NCBI GenBank assembly: GCA_022775985.1
Contig: JALFIM010000086.1
Location: 1-58,754, forward strand
Source of the DNA: Prevotella sp.
GTDB lineage: Bacteria > Bacteroidota > Bacteroidia > Bacteroidales > Bacteroidaceae
Length of the DNA stretch: 58,754 nt
Reading direction: 5' to 3'
Position numbers and translations under genes: made by a program. The notes beneath the pieces are model-generated. The model worked only from the letters and a program-made list of their open reading frames with translations. It made no database searches and had not been told where the DNA came from. Positions 58,672 through 58,754 of this stretch are shown here, in pieces. Each line of letters begins with the position of its first letter. The first letter of the stretch is position 1.

Positions 58672-58754
58672 CAGCAACAGTTCCTGCCACGCCTCTTCCT
58701 TGAATGCGTACCACGGCAGGACTTCGTGTTTTTATAGAGTATATGTAACATCAA

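Noticed and set aside
1..58754. tRNA, rRNA, riboswitch or insertion sequence
   Set aside because: I looked for clover-leaf arms, rRNA core sequences, transposase motifs and common riboswitch motifs, but recognised none by eye; a covariance search would be needed to exclude them.

Overview
The window reads as a chromosomal segment of a member of the Bacteroidota, most likely order Bacteroidales and near Prevotella. The evidence: promoters of the TTTG / TAnnTTTG type (sometimes with the ideal 19-21 nt spacer), few Shine-Dalgarno sequences, family-restricted genes (DUF3098, DUF4251, DUF4494, DUF5689, BlaI/BlaR1-TonB, BspA-like repeats, TonB-dependent receptor loci), and operon orders typical of the phylum. 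No rRNA, tRNA, CRISPR array, complete insertion sequence or prophage was recognised.

Layout. 1-8.6 kb (mostly minus strand): queH (cut by the window edge), a SpoU-type rRNA methylase, a BlaI-M56/TonB regulatory pair, then the operon ftsX-DUF3098-uppP-truB-queA-folK. 9-16.2 kb: secreted proteins (endonuclease I, BspA-like leucine-rich repeat protein, MORN-like protein, two small lipoproteins) and exonuclease III. 16.4-21.1 kb: DUF1599-doxX-tpiA-SPOR-folE, with doxX and tpiA in one uninterrupted reading frame, and a small lipoprotein. 21.6-30.3 kb (plus strand): CCA-adding enzyme, a complete RND efflux operon (adaptor, pump, outer-membrane channel) and an LpxA-family acyltransferase. 30.5-40.8 kb: a GH9 hydrolase with a deacetylase-like tail, a three-gene outer-membrane locus (receptor, DUF5689 lipoprotein, OB-repeat lipoprotein), an acidic lipoprotein, a secreted DNA/RNA nuclease lipoprotein and ribosomal protein L31 type B. 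41-47.5 kb: uridine kinase, a histidine phosphatase, an Asn/His-rich exported protein, stomatin-like protein with NfeD, an EamA transporter, truA and a flavodoxin-ferredoxin. 47.5-58 kb: an M6 secreted protease, yggS-DUF4494-pseudokinase operon, an aminotransferase, a LolE-like permease and two tandem acyl-CoA ligases.

How the genes fit together: much of the accessory content faces outward (two secreted nucleases, an M6 protease, GH9 hydrolase, TonB-dependent uptake, BspA-like surface protein), consistent with a host- or rumen/gut-associated scavenger. The housekeeping genes cover tRNA modification and maturation (queH, queA, truA, truB, cca), cell-envelope recycling (uppP, ftsX, lpxA) and folate precursors (folE, folK).

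The most striking non-gene signal is a set of about a dozen degenerate tandem arrays in intergenic DNA. Their sequences are unrelated from locus to locus, yet nearly all have a period of exactly 22 bp (or 44 bp, a few 21 bp). Several start from, and include, the stop codon of the neighbouring gene; others abut start codons. I regard this as the best candidate for something not well described.
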